DNA of 64,000 bases, taken from positions 1 to 64,000 of the forward strand of contig DATLUG010000001.1 of NCBI GenBank assembly GCA_035533215.1, in the 5' to 3' direction. The position numbers were made by a program, and so were the translations under genes. Of the stretch, positions 51,583 to 61,445 are shown one piece after another. This DNA comes from DAHUZL01 sp035533215. GTDB lineage: Bacteria > Chloroflexota > Dormibacteria > Aeolococcales > Bog-877. The first letter of the stretch is position 1, and the number at the start of each line of letters is the position of its first letter. The notes under the pieces were generated by a model. It had not been told where the DNA came from. It saw only the letters and a program-made list of their open reading frames with translations, and ran no database searches.

Positions 51583-52326
51583 TCAGCCCGTCGGCGCGCC
51601 AGCGGCCGGCACCGGGGGCGCGGCCGCGCCGACGCCGTCGGCACCCATCGGCGACACCGAGACGCCGTCCGAGCCGGTGAGGTCGGTCGCCGGGACCAGC
51701 TGGTCGGCCTCGACCCAGCCGACGGTCGCGAGACCATCCCCGGGCGTCTCGGCTGCCACGGCCGGATCCACTCCCGATGGGCCGGCATCGGCTGCGGGCG
51801 CGGGGCCGCCCACCCGCACGCGGACCCAGTGGCCGCGCTGCTCGAGCGCCCAGAGCGGGCGGGCCGGGCGCACCGCGGCGCCGCGCGCGGCGGCGAGGTC
51901 CGGGGCGACGAAGATCGGATAGCCGGTGCCGGCCCAGCTCTGCACCAGGGTGCAGGGGCCGACCGGTATCGCCCGGAACCGGTAGATGGTGCGGGGATCG
52001 CGCTCGCCGGCCGCGACGATGCGGACCAGGTTGGTCGCCCGCCGGCTGGCGGCGCGGTCGCCGACGGCGGTCACCGTCAGCCGGGTGCCGACCGGGCCGG
52101 CCTCGCAGTGGATGCCGATCCGGTTCCGGGGCGCCGCCACCCGGCGCCAGCCGCCGAAGAACCCGTTGGCGAGGGTCTGGGTCACCTCGGCGGTCCGGTC
52201 GTCGACCTGGCGGAAGCTGAACGGCGGCAGGGCCGTCACCTGCTCGGCGACGACGAAGATCTCCCGGGCCGGGGTGAACACGGTCGTGTCCCACGTCCGG
52301 CGTCGGCGCCGCCCGAGGTAGAGCAC
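51583..52326 (-). CDS. Conserved-looking hypothetical protein, leaderless, partner of the M14 gene
   Basis: A 247-residue protein that I do not recognise. It starts with VLYLGRRRRRTWDTTVFTPAREIFVVAEQV, followed by a beta-rich domain of about 130 residues (TLANGFFGGWRRVAAPRN, IYRFRAIPVGPCTLVQSW, GTGYPIFVAPD) and an Ala/Gly-rich acidic tail containing an SH3-like WVRVRVGG / GWVEADQLVP repeat. GTG 52326 is chosen because TAGAAT ends seven bases upstream, placing the start site on the GTG. It is immediately followed by the M14 gene, so the two are one transcript. Confidence 0.6.
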   Translation of the reverse strand: MLYLGRRRRRTWDTTVFTPAREIFVVAEQVTALPPFSFRQVDDRTAEVTQTLANGFFGGWRRVAAPRNRIGIHCEAGPVGTRLTVTAVGDRAASRRATNLVRIVAAGERDPRTIYRFRAIPVGPCTLVQSWAGTGYPIFVAPDLAAARGAAVRPARPLWALEQRGHWVRVRVGGPAPAADAGPSGVDPAVAAETPGDGLATVGWVEADQLVPATDLTGSDGVSVSPMGADGVGAAAPPVPAAGAPTG

Positions 52327-52333
52327 GCTGGGG

Positions 52334-52339
52334 ATTCTA
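52334..52339 (-). promoter_or_regulatory. Putative -10 for leaderless M14-operon transcript
   Basis: TAGAAT on the minus strand, seven bases from GTG 52326; no Shine-Dalgarno between. This is the clearest leaderless arrangement in the window. Confidence 0.5.
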
Positions 52340-52775
52340 GCGCCGCCCCGAACGCCCTCCGGCGGCCCCGTCTCCCCACCGAACGCGGCGCTCCGCCGTC
52401 GTCGCCGAGCTCGAGCCGCATCGCCCGCCGCCGTCACAGCGCGGCCGGCTCGCGGGAGCCAACTGAAGGGCGGCGGTGGGAGTGCCCGCGGTGACCGGCC
52501 GCAGGGGACCGGCCAGGGCCGAGCGGCTCCTTTCCAGGGTTCCCCGCTGCGGTGGAACCCGATGCCCTGCCGCGTCACGGTCACGGCCGTTCCTTCTCAC
52601 TGCGGGCGCTCACGAGCATCGCGTCGACGTCCAGTGTCACCCGCGCCACGGCGGCCGCGACACCGGGGGCCGGCGCCGCCCGGAGCCGACGTTGCCTTCG
52701 ACGCGTCCCTGGCAGCGCCTCGTACCGGGGCGGGGCGGCCGTCGCGCTGCCTCGGTGGGCTCGGGGCCGGGCGAC
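52340..52775 (-). other. Intergenic region, no gene recognised
   Basis: About 435 bases between the FemAB-like gene end and the M14 operon promoter, both on minus. Translations are low-complexity Arg/Gly/Ala with no start signal or domain. Confidence 0.5.
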
Positions 52776-53837
52776 TCAGGTCAAAAGGGGCCGCCGGCGC
52801 AGCGCCAGCCGCTCCAAGCGGCGGAGGAGGGGGTCGAGGGGACCCCGCAGCGGCACCTCCTGGAGGCCCGTGTGACGGACGAGCCGGCCCCCCCAGCGGG
52901 TCTTGAACACCGCATAGCCGTGGGCGGGGTCGGCGGGGTCGAAGCGCCGCGGCACCCCCCACATGTCATACATCGTGCAGCCGCGGGCCATCCCCCACCG
53001 CATGATCGCGAAGTGGAGGCCGTAGCTGGGGCGGGCGGCAGCGGCCGCCGGGCGGGTGCCGCCGAACAGGTAGCACACGCGGGGCCCGCAGGTGACGGCG
53101 ATCGCGCCGGCGACGGGCTCGCCTCGGAGGCGGGCGATGAAGACGGTCGCACCCAGGGCGGCGACCAGGGCGTGCAGGTACGCCTCGGGGCGGCCCAGGT
53201 AGCCCTGCCGCGCGACCGTCTCGGCGTAGAGCGGGAAGAAGTCGGCGACGCCGTCGGCCCGCTCCGCGGGTGCGACCGCCACCTGTGCCCGGGCCGCCAG
53301 GCGCAGATTCCGGCGGGCCGCGGCGGGCAGCCCGGCCAGCAGCGTCGCCTCGTCACCGCCGAGGTCGACCACCCAGGTCTGGCGGTGCTGGACGTCGAAG
53401 GCGAGCTCCCGCAGGCCGCAGCGAGCCCGGACGGCTTCGGTCGCGGCCGTCCCGACCGGCCACTCCGGATCGCAGGTCAGCCGCACCAGGCGCTGCCGGC
53501 GGAGCGCGCGGGCGGCGGCGGCGAGCACCGCTGACGCGGCCGCGGCGTCGCCCGGACGAGCCAGCGCCGGGCCCCGCGGAGCGTAGCCGTAGCGCCACCC
53601 GCCGGGGAGCCGCCGGGTCAGCACCTGGCACACGGCGCGCCACTCGGCGGAGGCAGGACCGCCCGCGACCCAGCGGTGGACGCGCCAGCCCTGGCCCTCC
53701 TTGAGCGCGCCCCACCCCCAGGTCTGCAGGAGGTTGCCGTCCGCGCGATCGCGGGCGAACGCGTCCCAGGCGAGCCGATCGGCCGCGGTCGCGCGCCGCA
53801 CCGGCAGCGACGGGTCATCCGCCGGCGGGGCGGTCAC
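52776..53837 (-). CDS. FemAB-like peptidyltransferase (lipid II:glycyltransferase family)
   Basis: A 353-residue member of the FemABX family, which adds amino acids to the peptidoglycan stem using aminoacyl-tRNA. The N-terminal GNAT half has FARDRADGNLLQTWGWGALKEGQGW and YAPRGPALA, the second half has LPAAARRNLRLAARAQV (FemX-type RNxRxA) and FFPLYAETVARQGYLGR. The end has SYGLHFAIMRWGMARGCTMYDMWGVPR and YAVFKTRWGG. The coiled arm of classical FemA is absent, as in FemX-like proteins. GTG start. Confidence 0.92.
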   Translation of the reverse strand: MTAPPADDPSLPVRRATAADRLAWDAFARDRADGNLLQTWGWGALKEGQGWRVHRWVAGGPASAEWRAVCQVLTRRLPGGWRYGYAPRGPALARPGDAAAASAVLAAAARALRRQRLVRLTCDPEWPVGTAATEAVRARCGLRELAFDVQHRQTWVVDLGGDEATLLAGLPAAARRNLRLAARAQVAVAPAERADGVADFFPLYAETVARQGYLGRPEAYLHALVAALGATVFIARLRGEPVAGAIAVTCGPRVCYLFGGTRPAAAAARPSYGLHFAIMRWGMARGCTMYDMWGVPRRFDPADPAHGYAVFKTRWGGRLVRHTGLQEVPLRGPLDPLLRRLERLALRRRPLLT

Positions 53838-53868
53838 CGACCGGATCGCGGCCTGGTCCCCGTCGACG

Positions 53869-54267
53869 TCAGCCGGGGCCGGCCGGGGGTGGGGTCGGCT
53901 CGGGAAAGCGACTGACCGCCACCAGCGCGTAGATCACGAGGAGCACCACCACCTCGGCGGCGATGCCGGCGCCGCCGGCCACCACCGCGCTCACCAGCGC
54001 GACCAGCAGACCGAGCGTCGCGGGACCGCGTCCCAACCTGTCCCCCTGCGACATCCGCCAACCGCCCACGAGGAGCAGGATGTCGGCGACGACGTCCAGC
54101 ACCAGCGCGGCCGAGGTGGTGCCGCTTCCCACGCTGAGCACCGGCACCTGTCCGCTGGCTCCGGCCAGGGCGGCGAGGCCGATGACGACGAGGAGGAGGC
54201 CGATGCTGGTCAGGACCGCGAGCACCAGCCCCAGGGTCCGACCGCTCACCGCCACGTGACGACGCAC
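53869..54267 (-). CDS. Small four-helix membrane protein
   Basis: A 132-residue hydrophobic protein with about four predicted transmembrane helices (GLVLAVLTSIGLLLVVIGLAAL, ALVLDVVADILLLVGGW, TLGLLVALVSAVVAG, VVVLLVIYALVAV) and a Pro-rich tail. It is not assignable to a named family with confidence. It lies 31 bases upstream of the FemAB-like gene on the same strand, so the pair may be cotranscribed. GTG 54267 is the likely start; a GTG four codons later is also possible. Confidence 0.65.
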   Translation of the reverse strand: MRRHVAVSGRTLGLVLAVLTSIGLLLVVIGLAALAGASGQVPVLSVGSGTTSAALVLDVVADILLLVGGWRMSQGDRLGRGPATLGLLVALVSAVVAGGAGIAAEVVVLLVIYALVAVSRFPEPTPPPAGPG

Positions 54268-54403
54268 CTGGTCGGCATACGGAGGGTCGGCGAGCCGGTC
54301 GAGGAGGGGGATGGCGGGGGCTCCGAGCTCCGCAGCGGACGGGCGCCCCCATCGTAAGTGAGCCGAGCGACGCCGGGGCGGTTTGGCGGCTCCGCTCGGC
54401 CGC

Positions 54404-55213
54404 TCAGACGCCGACGGGATGCCAGACGGTCTTCAGCTCGAGCGACGCCAGCGCCAGGCGGTGGGCGGTCCCGACCTGACCGCCGAACACCCGCTTCACG
54501 CTGTCGGCGCCGAGGAGCTCCAGCTCCCGGCGCTGCACCTCGGTGCAGCCGGCCGCGTCGAGGGCGTCGATGTCGCGATGGCTTCCGAGCTGGGGCAGGA
54601 GCTCCGAGCGAAGCCCGGACAGCAGGCAGATCGCCCCCTTGGGTACGTCGCCGGTCGCCATCAGCTCCGCGGCGAGGAGGCCCGGGAGCGGGTGGCCCTC
54701 CGACACCACCGCGACCACCACGTTGCCGCCACACAGCGCGGCGGCGACGTGCTCCACCAGCCCCTGCAGCGCCGGGAGGTCGGGGGCCACCACCGCCACC
54801 ACACCCATCGGCTCGGGGACGCTGAACGTGAAGTACGGTCCCGCGACCGCGTTGACCGATCCCCCCAGCTGGGCGAGCTTGTCGGCGCAGCCGGCGTAGT
54901 AGACGAGGGCGTCGAGCGATCGGGTGACCTCGCGCCCGGCCGCCCGGCCGCCGCCCAGCACGGTGATGAACTCCGACCGGCGCGCCTCCAGCATCTCCGC
55001 CACCCGGTAGAGCACCTGGCCGCGGTTGTAGGCGGTGCGGTGAGCCCATCCGGGGAGGGCCGCGCGCGCCGCCCGCACCGCCTCGCGCAGGTCCTTGCGC
55101 GAGGCGCGGGGCACGTTGACGGGTCCGACCGGGTACACGCGACCCGACTCGGAGCGCACGAACGCGCCGTCCAGGTAGACCTTGGGGGTCTTGGCGACGC
55201 TCGGCGCGGTCAC
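54404..55213 (-). CDS. Short aldehyde-dehydrogenase-like protein lacking the catalytic half
   Basis: A 269-residue relative of aldehyde dehydrogenase. It matches the N-terminal NAD-binding part: KVYLDGAFVRSESG, AVRAARAALPGWAHRTAYNRGQVLYRVAEML, EVTRSLDALVYYAGCADKLAQ, YFTFSVPEPMGVVAVVAPD. It ends where a full enzyme would reach ELGGK. The catalytic Glu and Cys motifs are absent, so it is unlikely to oxidise aldehydes alone. GTGA overlap with the full-length enzyme suggests a partner subunit. Such short ALDH-like genes next to deoC occur in other high-GC bacteria (recollection, not checked). Confidence 0.8.
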   Translation of the reverse strand: MTAPSVAKTPKVYLDGAFVRSESGRVYPVGPVNVPRASRKDLREAVRAARAALPGWAHRTAYNRGQVLYRVAEMLEARRSEFITVLGGGRAAGREVTRSLDALVYYAGCADKLAQLGGSVNAVAGPYFTFSVPEPMGVVAVVAPDLPALQGLVEHVAAALCGGNVVVAVVSEGHPLPGLLAAELMATGDVPKGAICLLSGLRSELLPQLGSHRDIDALDAAGCTEVQRRELELLGADSVKRVFGGQVGTAHRLALASLELKTVWHPVGV

Positions 55214-56769
55214 CGCAGGCTCACGTACGCGCCCAGCCCCGCCATCCCGCCCTCACGGCCGAAGCCGGATTCGCGGAACCCGCCGAAGGGGGCGGCGGGA
55301 TCGAACTGGTTGTAGGTGTTGGCCCAGACCACCCCGGCCCGCATCCGGTCTGCCATCCAGAGGATCCGCGAGCCCTTGGTCGTCCACACTCCGGCGGACA
55401 GCCCGTAGCGGGTGTTGTTGGCGCGCTCCACCGCCTCCTCCGCGGTGCGGAAGGTGAGCACCGCCAGCACCGGGCCGAAGATCTCCTCCCTGGCGATCCG
55501 GTGGGAGGGGGCGACCTCGGTGAAGAGGCTGGGCGGGAACCAGAAGCCGCGAGCAGGCAGGTCGCACGGGGCCTGGAAGAGCCGGGCGCCCTCGTCCACC
55601 CCGCTCCGCACCAGCGCTTCGATCCGGTGCAGCTGCTCCCTCGAGTTGATCGCCCCCACGTCGGTGTTCTTGTCGAGGGGGTCGCCCACCCGCAGGCGGC
55701 CCACCCGCTCAGTGAGGCGCCGGAGGAACGGCTCGGCGATCGACTCCTGCACCAGCAGGCGGCTGCCGGCGCAGCAGACATGGCCCTGGTTGAAGTAGAT
55801 GCCGTTGACGACGCCCTCCACCGCCTGCTCCATGGGTGCGTCGTCGAAGACCACGTGGGCCGCCTTGCCGCCCAGCTCCAGGGTGAGCGCGGTGCCGCTC
55901 CCGGCGAGCGCGCGCTGGATCTCCTTGCCCACCGCGGTGGATCCCGTGAAGGCCACCTTGGCGAGCCCCGGGTGGCGCACCAGCGCGGCACCGACGGCGC
56001 CGTCGCCGGTGACGAGGTTCACCACCCCTGGGGGGAGCTCCGCCTGCTGGCAGATCTCGGCGAAGAGCATCGCCGTCAGCGGGGTCGTCTCCGCCGGCTT
56101 CAGCACCACCGTGTTGCCGGTCGCGAGCGCCGGTGCGATCTTCCAGGCCAGCATCAGGAGGGGAAAGTTCCACGGGATCACCTGTCCCGCCACCCCCAGG
56201 GGCCTGGGAGTGGCTCCGGGGAAGGCCAGCTGGAGCTTGTCGGCCCACCCGGCGTGATAGAAGAGGTGCTGCGCGACCAGCGGGATGTCGACGTCGCGCG
56301 ACTCACGGATCGGCTTGCCCCCGTCCAGGCTCTCCACCACCGCCAGCTCGCGGGACCGCTCCTGCACCAGCCGGGCCAGACGAAAGAGGTAGCGGGCGCG
56401 GCGGCCGCCGGAAACACGCGACCAGCTGGCGAACGCACGCTGGGCCGCCGCCACGGCGCGGTCGACGTCGGCGGCGTCGGCCTCGGCGACCTCCGCCAGG
56501 GGCTCCTCGGTTGCCGGGTTGATCGTCAGCCGGTGGCGTCCCGCCACCGGGGGCTGGAAGCGGCCGCCGATGAACAGCTGGTAGCGATCGCGCAGCCGGA
56601 CGTGGTCGGTCGACTCCGGTGCCGGCGCGTAGACGAATCCCGGAGTCGGCGGCGGCTCCCCTCTGGCCGGGGGCGAGGCGGTGGGACCCCGCTCGGCGGG
56701 GACCGAGCCGGCATCCGGTCGGGCGGGGCGGTCAGGCCTGGCTGAAGTCGGCGGCGGACTGGTAGGCAC
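55210..56769 (-). CDS. Aldehyde dehydrogenase (NAD-dependent)
   Basis: Full-length aldehyde dehydrogenase of 519 residues. Features are INPATEEPLAEV, PWNFPLLMLAWKIAPALATGNTVVLKPAE, FTGSTAVGKEIQ, the catalytic Glu in LELGGKAAHVVF, the catalytic Cys in QGHVCCAGSRL and the C-terminal PFGGFRESGFGREGG. An N-terminal Pro/Ala-rich extension of about 55 residues overlaps the end of deoC by 38 bases; the true start may be further in. Next to deoC it most likely oxidises acetaldehyde released from deoxyribose-5-phosphate (inference). Confidence 0.94.
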   Translation of the reverse strand: MPTSPPPTSARPDRPARPDAGSVPAERGPTASPPARGEPPPTPGFVYAPAPESTDHVRLRDRYQLFIGGRFQPPVAGRHRLTINPATEEPLAEVAEADAADVDRAVAAAQRAFASWSRVSGGRRARYLFRLARLVQERSRELAVVESLDGGKPIRESRDVDIPLVAQHLFYHAGWADKLQLAFPGATPRPLGVAGQVIPWNFPLLMLAWKIAPALATGNTVVLKPAETTPLTAMLFAEICQQAELPPGVVNLVTGDGAVGAALVRHPGLAKVAFTGSTAVGKEIQRALAGSGTALTLELGGKAAHVVFDDAPMEQAVEGVVNGIYFNQGHVCCAGSRLLVQESIAEPFLRRLTERVGRLRVGDPLDKNTDVGAINSREQLHRIEALVRSGVDEGARLFQAPCDLPARGFWFPPSLFTEVAPSHRIAREEIFGPVLAVLTFRTAEEAVERANNTRYGLSAGVWTTKGSRILWMADRMRAGVVWANTYNQFDPAAPFGGFRESGFGREGGMAGLGAYVSLR

Positions 56770-57643
56770 CGCTTCGCTCCTTGGCGATCTGCATCAGCAC
56801 GTCGTTGAGCAGCGACGAGGCCCCGATCCGGAGCCGGTCCGGCGTGAGCCAGGCGTCGCCGAGGGTCTCGTGGGCGGCGACGAGGTAGCCCACCGCCTGG
56901 CGGGCGGCCCGAATGCCGCCGGCGGCCTTGAACCCGACCGCCCGTCCGGTCTCCCAGGCGTGGTCGCGGATCGCTTCGAGCATCACCACCGCCACCGGCA
57001 GGGTCGCCGCCGGCTGGATCTTGCCCGTCGACGTCTTGATGAAGTCGGCCCCCGCCTCCATCGCCAGCCGGCTCGCCCGGCGCACCTGATCATAGCCGCC
57101 GAGCTCGCCGGTCTCCAGGATCACCTTGAGGCGGCGGCCGCCGATGGCCGCCCGGACCGCGGCGATCTCGTCCATCACGGCGGCGTAGCGACCGGAGAGG
57201 AACGCCCCCCGGTCCATCACCATGTCGATCTCGTCGGCCACCAGGGCGCTCTCCGCGGCCTCGGCGATCTTGACGTCGAGGGGCATCTGGCCGCTGGGAA
57301 ACCCGGTCGCGACCGCCGCCACCTTCACCGGGCTCCCGCGCAGCCGCTCGGCCGCGCCGGCCGCCAGCGCCGAGTGGACGCACACCGCCGCCACCGGGGG
57401 CACCGACGGATCCCCCGGGTCGGGTCGGCGGGCCTTGGCGCAGAGGATCGCGATGCGCTGGGGGGTGTCGGCACCCTCCAGGGTGGTGAGGTCGGTGCAG
57501 CGGACCACCAGGTCGAGGGCCCACAGCTTGGCGGCGCCCTTGATCGAGCGACTGGCGAAGAGACCGGCCCGCGCCTCGACCGCCACGGCATCCACGCTCT
57601 GGCCGGCCAGAGCCGGAAGCGGGGCGCGGACCGCGCTGACCAT
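56732..57643 (-). CDS. deoC: Deoxyribose-phosphate aldolase
   Basis: Class I aldolase splitting 2-deoxyribose-5-phosphate into acetaldehyde and glyceraldehyde-3-phosphate. It has 303 residues including an N-terminal extension. Motifs are LDLVVRCTDLTTLEG, VAAVATGFPSGQ, EIDMVMDRGAFLSG, VILETGEL, the Schiff-base Lys in DFIKTSTGK and the proton-relay Lys in VGFKAAGGIR. ATG 57643 is preceded by GATAAT nine bases upstream, a possible -10 for a leaderless message. Confidence 0.95.
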   Translation of the reverse strand: MVSAVRAPLPALAGQSVDAVAVEARAGLFASRSIKGAAKLWALDLVVRCTDLTTLEGADTPQRIAILCAKARRPDPGDPSVPPVAAVCVHSALAAGAAERLRGSPVKVAAVATGFPSGQMPLDVKIAEAAESALVADEIDMVMDRGAFLSGRYAAVMDEIAAVRAAIGGRRLKVILETGELGGYDQVRRASRLAMEAGADFIKTSTGKIQPAATLPVAVVMLEAIRDHAWETGRAVGFKAAGGIRAARQAVGYLVAAHETLGDAWLTPDRLRIGASSLLNDVLMQIAKERSGAYQSAADFSQA

Positions 57644-57827
57644 CAGGCCCCGATTATCGACCGGTCCCGGTCCCCGGGTACGAAGGGCGGGGCGGCGGCG
57701 ATGCCGGTTGCCCGCGGCAGGGCACCGGGGCCGATGGCGGCCCGGCCGCGCCTCCGTCCGACCCGGATCGCTCCGCCTGGGCCGGCGGCGCCGGTGCCGG
57801 AACCCCGACCGGCGGCGCGCTCGGACC

Positions 57828-58718
57828 TCAGCGGGCGCCGGCGGGGCGCGCGCCGACGTGGGCCACGCAGAGCGCGGCCGCGGCGAGGCCCCGATGGAGC
57901 GGCGCCGCACCGCGCTGGCCGGCCAGCCACCCCGCCAGCCACCCGCCGGCGAAGGCATCGCCGGCGCCGGTGGTGTCGACCACGGGCGTCGGCAGCGCAG
58001 CTGCGCGATGGGACCCGTCCGGGCCCACCCAGAGCACCCCCTTGGGTCCGAGGGTCATGACCACCTCAAGGTGGGTGCGGGCGAGTGCCGCACCGATCGC
58101 ATCCGGATCCTCCAGTCCGGTCAGCACGCGCCCCTCGTCCCAGTTGGGCAGGAGCACGTCGACCCCTCGCGTCCAGGTGCGGAACGCGATCGGGCCGACC
58201 AGGCGGAGCGGCTCGCTGGAGCTGGGGTCGACCGAGACGGTCATCCCGGCGCGGCGGGCGAGCCGGAGGGCTGCGAGACCGGCGGCCCGGGTGGCGGGAT
58301 CCAGGAGGACGTAGCCGGAGAGATGCAGGTGGGCACCCCGGCGGAACAGGGCCTCCGGCAGGTGTTCGGGGACGAGGCGACCGGCCGCCCCCCGGCTGGT
58401 CACCAGGCTCCGCCGTCCGTCGGCGGCCACCAGGGCCACCACCACCCCGGTGGCGGCGTCGGGGAGGACGGTGAGACGGGTGCGCACCCCCACCCGCTCG
58501 AGCTCGTCCGCCTGGATCCGTCCGAGCCGGTCGTCCCCGATCGCACCGACGACGGTGCTCTCGGTCCCCAGGGTGACGAGCCAGGCGGCGAGGTTGGCCG
58601 CGGAGCCGCCCGGATGCAGGGTGATGGCGGCGGGCGTGTCGCTGTCCTCGGCGATCGGCCGCTGCAGGTGGACGGAGACGTCCGCGAGGACGTCTCCCAC
58701 CACCACCACCCGGCTCAC
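57828..58718 (-). CDS. PfkB-family carbohydrate kinase, likely pseudouridine kinase
   Basis: Ribokinase-type sugar or nucleoside kinase of 296 residues. It has VVVGDVLADVSVHL, HPGGSAANLAAWLVTLG, DPSSSEPL, LLPNWDEGRVLTG and the anion-hole/catalytic motif DTTGAGDAFAGGWLAG. It overlaps psuG by four bases (GTGA), so phosphorylation of pseudouridine to the PsuG substrate is the simplest role. Ribokinase activity on released sugar is the alternative. The kinase family is certain, the substrate inferred from context. Confidence 0.9.
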   Translation of the reverse strand: MSRVVVVGDVLADVSVHLQRPIAEDSDTPAAITLHPGGSAANLAAWLVTLGTESTVVGAIGDDRLGRIQADELERVGVRTRLTVLPDAATGVVVALVAADGRRSLVTSRGAAGRLVPEHLPEALFRRGAHLHLSGYVLLDPATRAAGLAALRLARRAGMTVSVDPSSSEPLRLVGPIAFRTWTRGVDVLLPNWDEGRVLTGLEDPDAIGAALARTHLEVVMTLGPKGVLWVGPDGSHRAAALPTPVVDTTGAGDAFAGGWLAGWLAGQRGAAPLHRGLAAAALCVAHVGARPAGAR

Positions 58719-59650
58719 GCGCAGCCGGCGACCGCGACCGCGGCGGCGAGGCGCGCGTTGGCCAGCACCAGGTGGCGGTTCACGGTGACGCTGGCTCCGC
58801 CGGTCGCGCGCGCGAGCTCGGCGAGGAGCAAGGGGGTCGCGGCCTTGCCGGCCACGCCGGCGCTCGCGGCCCGTCCCCGGGCGTCGGCACTGGCCCGGTC
58901 GTGCAGGCCCTGGGCCAGCTGGCGGGCGCGGGCCACCGGGTTGGCGAGCACCAGGCCGCCGGGGTCGGGACGGAGGGCCAGGTGGGCTCGCAGCAGCGCC
59001 GCCGCCTCGGCCGGGGTCGACACCGACCAGTCCAGGTCCAGGCCACCGTCGCGGCGAAGGAACCCCGGGAGGCGGCGGGTGCGGTAGCCGACGACGGGGA
59101 CCCCCAGCGTCTCCAGCTGTTCCAGGGTGGCGGCGGCGTCGAGCATCGACTTCACCCCGGCGGCGACCACCAGGACCGGATAGCGGCGCAGCGCGCCGCA
59201 GTCGGCCGAGACGTCCCAGCTCTCCCGGGCGCCGCGATGGACCCCACCGATCCCGCCCGTCGCCAGCACCCTGATCCCGGCGGCGGCCGCCAGCGCCAGC
59301 GTTCCGGCGACGGTGGTCGCCCCGTCGACGCCGGCGAGGGCGGCGGGGGCGAGGTCGCGGTCGGAGAGCTTGGCGACCCTCGCCGCGGTGGCCAGGTGCT
59401 CGAGGTCGCGCGCCGCCAGCCCCACCCGCGGCACCCCCGCGAGCACCCCGATCGTGGCCGGCACCGCCCCCGCCGCGCGGACCGCGGCCTCCAGCTCCAG
59501 GCCCACCTCGAGGTTCACCGGCCGCGGGAGTCCGTGGGCGATGATCGCCGTCTCCAGCGCGACGACCGGACGTCCCGCCGCCAGGGCCGCCGCCACCTCC
59601 GGATGGGTCCGTCGAGCGGGGACTCCGGGAGCGGGCTGGGCGACCGGCAC
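58715..59650 (-). CDS. psuG: Pseudouridine-5'-phosphate glycosidase
   Basis: Cleaves pseudouridine 5'-phosphate reversibly to uracil and ribose-5-phosphate. The 311-residue protein shows family blocks VALETAIIAHGLPRP, ATIGVLAGVPRVGL, KLSDRDLA, GATTVAGTLALAAAAGIRVLATGGIGGVHRGA, VVAAGVKSMLDAAATLEQLETLGVPVVGYRT and NPVARARQL. GTG 59650 lies six bases after TATGGT, so the message is probably leaderless. It is divergent from cdd. Confidence 0.95.
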   Translation of the reverse strand: MPVAQPAPGVPARRTHPEVAAALAAGRPVVALETAIIAHGLPRPVNLEVGLELEAAVRAAGAVPATIGVLAGVPRVGLAARDLEHLATAARVAKLSDRDLAPAALAGVDGATTVAGTLALAAAAGIRVLATGGIGGVHRGARESWDVSADCGALRRYPVLVVAAGVKSMLDAAATLEQLETLGVPVVGYRTRRLPGFLRRDGGLDLDWSVSTPAEAAALLRAHLALRPDPGGLVLANPVARARQLAQGLHDRASADARGRAASAGVAGKAATPLLLAELARATGGASVTVNRHLVLANARLAAAVAVAGCA

Positions 59651-59656
59651 CCACCT

Positions 59657-59662
59657 ACCATA
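59657..59662 (-). promoter_or_regulatory. Putative -10 for leaderless psuG transcript
   Basis: TATGGT on the minus strand, six bases from GTG 59650. Confidence 0.4.
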
Positions 59663-59711
59663 CCGGCATGGTTCAGCCCCCTCGGGCCGGGAGCGGCCCC
59701 CGGACCGGCCC

Positions 59712-60121
59712 GTGAGGGCGGCGGTGGACTGGGACCGGCTGCGGGCCGAGGCGCGCGCCGCCGCCGCCCATGCCTACGCCCTCTACTCGGGGCTCCGGGT
59801 GGGCGCCGCCGGCCTCACCGCTGACGGCCGCACCGTCACCGGCTGCAACGTGGAGAACGCCTCCTACGGGCTCACCCTCTGCGCCGAGTGCGGGCTGGTG
59901 TCGGCGCTGCGGGCGGCGGGAGGCGAGCGGCTGACCGCGGTCAGCGTGGTCACCGCCGACGGCGAGCCGCTGACGCCGTGCGGGCGATGCCGCCAGCTCC
60001 TCCTGGAGCACGGGGGGCCGCAGCTCCAGGTCGACGGCGGCCCCGGGGGCGACCCGGCGACGCTGGGAGCGCTCCTGCCCGGGGCCTTCGACGCCGCCGA
60101 GCTGGCCCGGCGCCGCCAACC

Positions 60122-60125
<4 letters not shown>
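59712..60125 (+). CDS. cdd: Cytidine deaminase
   Basis: Zinc enzyme deaminating cytidine and deoxycytidine; 137 residues, the short homotetrameric type. LYSGLRVGAAGLTADGR, GCNVENASYGLTLCAE (zinc Cys plus catalytic Glu) and PCGRCRQ (two zinc Cys) are intact. An in-frame GTG at 59724 has a better-spaced AGGG and may be the real start. The stop overlaps deoA (GTGA). It is the first of three plus-strand genes. Confidence 0.95.
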
Positions 60126-61435
<1,310 letters not shown>

Positions 61436-61445
61436 GGGTCGAGCG

